Shown: positions 32,942 to 33,751 of the stretch, piece after piece | Position numbering within the stretch: position 1 is the stretch's first letter | How the letters are laid out: the number at the start of each line of letters is the position of its first letter | Assembly: GCF_035294505.1 (NCBI RefSeq) | Contig: NZ_DATGKU010000224.1 | Coordinates: 1 to 33,751, forward strand | DNA: 33,751 nt | Source: Chthonomonas sp035294505 | Lineage (GTDB): Bacteria; Armatimonadota; Chthonomonadetes; Chthonomonadales; Chthonomonadaceae | Direction: 5' to 3' | Position numbers and translations under genes: made by a program | The notes under the pieces: model-generated | What the model was told of the DNA's origin: nothing | Database searches by the model: none | The model's input: the letters and a program-made list of their open reading frames with translations, nothing else

Positions 32942-32967
32942 GGCGGGCAGGCATGGGTCTGCCCGCC
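32942..32967 (+). terminator. Hairpin after mlaD
   Basis: GGCGGGCAG (32942-32950) and CTGCCCGCC (32959-32967) form a 9-bp stem with an 8-nt loop, ten bases after the mlaD stop. It has no T-tract. Its GGGCAG core resembles the dispersed palindromes at 17411 and 29686. Confidence 0.55.
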
Positions 32968-33050
32968 AACCTATGCGTAACCGAATCGCTGCCATCGTCG
33001 AACCGGAACCGATTCGGGTTTTCCACTTGAATTTGAGGAGAGATTTTTCC

Positions 33051-33578
33051 ATGAAAGTCATTTTAACACGAGACGTGCCGAAACTTGGGCAAGACGGGGA
33101 CATTGTCAACGTCGCCGATGGCTACGCACGCAACTACCTGTTTCCGCGGCGCCTCGCGGTGCTGGCGCACGGGGCTGCTTTGAAACAGCATCAGGCTCGC
33201 CTCGCACGGGAGAAGGAGCGCAGTGCTCAGGCGTTGGAGGAGGCCAAGCGCCAAGCCGAAAAGCTGAACGGCGCCGAGCTTGAGATCATCGTGAAAACAA
33301 GCCCGAACTCCACCAGGCTCTTTGGTTCCGTTACCGAGGCCGATGTGGCCGACCTCATTCAGCAAAAATTCGGCATCACGGTAGATAAGCGCCGGATCGG
33401 CTTGGTAGACCCCATCCGCACCACAGGGCGTTACGAGATCGGCGTGCGCCTTCACCCCGAAGTGCGTGCCCAGTTCGTTCTTTATGTGTTGACCGAAGAG
33501 CAGCGTGCCGAGCGTGAGAAGGAGCGGCAGGCGACCGCTGCCGAAGCAGCCAACGCGGAAACCGCTGCCGCAAACTAG
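33051..33578 (+). CDS. rplI: 50S ribosomal protein bL9
   Basis: The 175-residue protein begins MKVILTRDVPKLGQDGDIVNVADGYARNYLFPR, the diagnostic bL9 N-terminus, with the long connecting helix (residues about 45-75) and the second globular domain (LFGSVTEADVADLIQQKF, then VRLHPEVRAQFVLYV). The tail of about 25 residues after VLTEEQ is Glu/Ala-rich low complexity, making it longer than the usual ~150. GAGGAGAG lies before the ATG. It precedes dnaB, as in many bacteria, but the usual rpsF-ssb-rpsR genes are not upstream; the Mla operon is there instead. Confidence 0.95.
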   Translation: MKVILTRDVPKLGQDGDIVNVADGYARNYLFPRRLAVLAHGAALKQHQARLAREKERSAQALEEAKRQAEKLNGAELEIIVKTSPNSTRLFGSVTEADVADLIQQKFGITVDKRRIGLVDPIRTTGRYEIGVRLHPEVRAQFVLYVLTEEQRAEREKERQATAAEAANAETAAAN

Positions 33579-33595
33579 CTAACACCCTTTAAGAT

Positions 33596-33637
33596 ACAGA
33601 GGGAGAGCGTAAGCCGCTTGCCCTCTGTCATCTTTTT
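33596..33637 (+). terminator. Intrinsic terminator between rplI and dnaB
   Basis: ACAGAGGG (33596-33603) pairs with CCCTCTGT (33621-33628), with an inner AGCG/CGCT pairing, followed by CATCTTTTTA. This is the clearest T-tract terminator of the window. It may act as an attenuator between rplI and dnaB. Confidence 0.75.
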
Positions 33638-33658
33638 ATCAACCCTACAGGCTCCGAA

Positions 33659-33751
33659 ATGACTCTCGACCGCATCCCTCCGAACAATTTGGAGGCCGAA
33701 CAGGCCGTTCTCGGATCTATGCTCCTGGAACGCAGTGCGGTGGAACGTGCT
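33659..33751 (+). CDS. dnaB: Replicative DNA helicase DnaB, N-terminal fragment (cut by window end)
   Basis: Thirty-one codons are visible: MTLDRIPPNNLEAEQAVLGS followed by MLLERSAVERA. The PPNNLEAEQAVLGSMLLE pattern is the standard start of DnaB, the ring helicase of the replication fork. The gene runs off the window. It follows rplI as in many bacteria. No strong ribosome-binding site is seen before the ATG at 33659. Confidence 0.9.
   Translation, partial: MTLDRIPPNNLEAEQAVLGSMLLERSAVERA

Overview
The window looks like chromosomal DNA of a mid-GC, diderm, probably thermophilic bacterium. An Armatimonadota member resembling Chthonomonas is my best guess. That is inference from the gene mix: an H-X9-DG prepilin-like protein, a TAT-exported beta-helix protein, a GH15 glucoamylase, an alginate-export-type porin, an Mla/MCE lipid transporter (so an outer membrane) and a hopanoid-pathway HpnE. 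No species marker gene is present.

Layout. (1) Positions 178-8933, minus strand: a compact type III-B CRISPR (Cmr) operon, cmr1-cmr2-cmr3-cmr4-cmr5-cmr6, followed by two CARF-domain ancillary effectors: a CARF-RelE protein (Cami1-like) and a CARF-HEPN RNase of the TM1812/Csx1 type. Cmr2/Cas10 has a GGDD cyclase motif but no HD nuclease domain. There is no CRISPR array, cas6 or cas1/cas2 here. (2) 8934-17385: a porin with a Pho-box-like leader, a small conserved-looking protein divergent from dnaN, dnaN itself, an H-X9-DG prepilin-like protein, a Cys-rich secreted protein, a beta-helix protein and a glucoamylase. (3) 17495-27717, minus strand: a three-gene module of about 10 kb, SNF2-type helicase with DUF3883, DUF1156 adenine-specific DNA methylase, and DUF499 ATPase with an N-terminal Swt1-like HEPN domain. 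It resembles part of a BREX type 3 system, but no PglZ, BrxA or BrxF is in view. (4) 28092-32932, plus strand: hpnE, then an mlaE-mlaF-mlaD operon whose MCE protein carries a C-terminal beta-barrel-like domain. (5) 33051 to the end: rplI and the start of dnaB.

How the parts work together. The Cmr complex should bind target RNA, cut it with Cmr4 and make cyclic oligoadenylate with Cmr2. That signal would then switch on two RNases with different targets: ribosome-associated mRNA cleavage by CARF-RelE and general RNA cleavage by CARF-HEPN. The helicase-methylase-ATPase trio would act at the DNA level, telling self from non-self by adenine methylation. Between these two modules sit ordinary chromosomal genes, so they do not form one continuous defence island.

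Intergenic DNA carries several palindromic or repeated elements: GGGGCAGGC-type hairpins at 17411 and 29686, related hairpins at 29587 and 32942, and a 23-bp tandem repeat at 29543. Two large hairpins also lie inside the methylase gene. All assignments are from reading the sequence and family knowledge; no database search was run.
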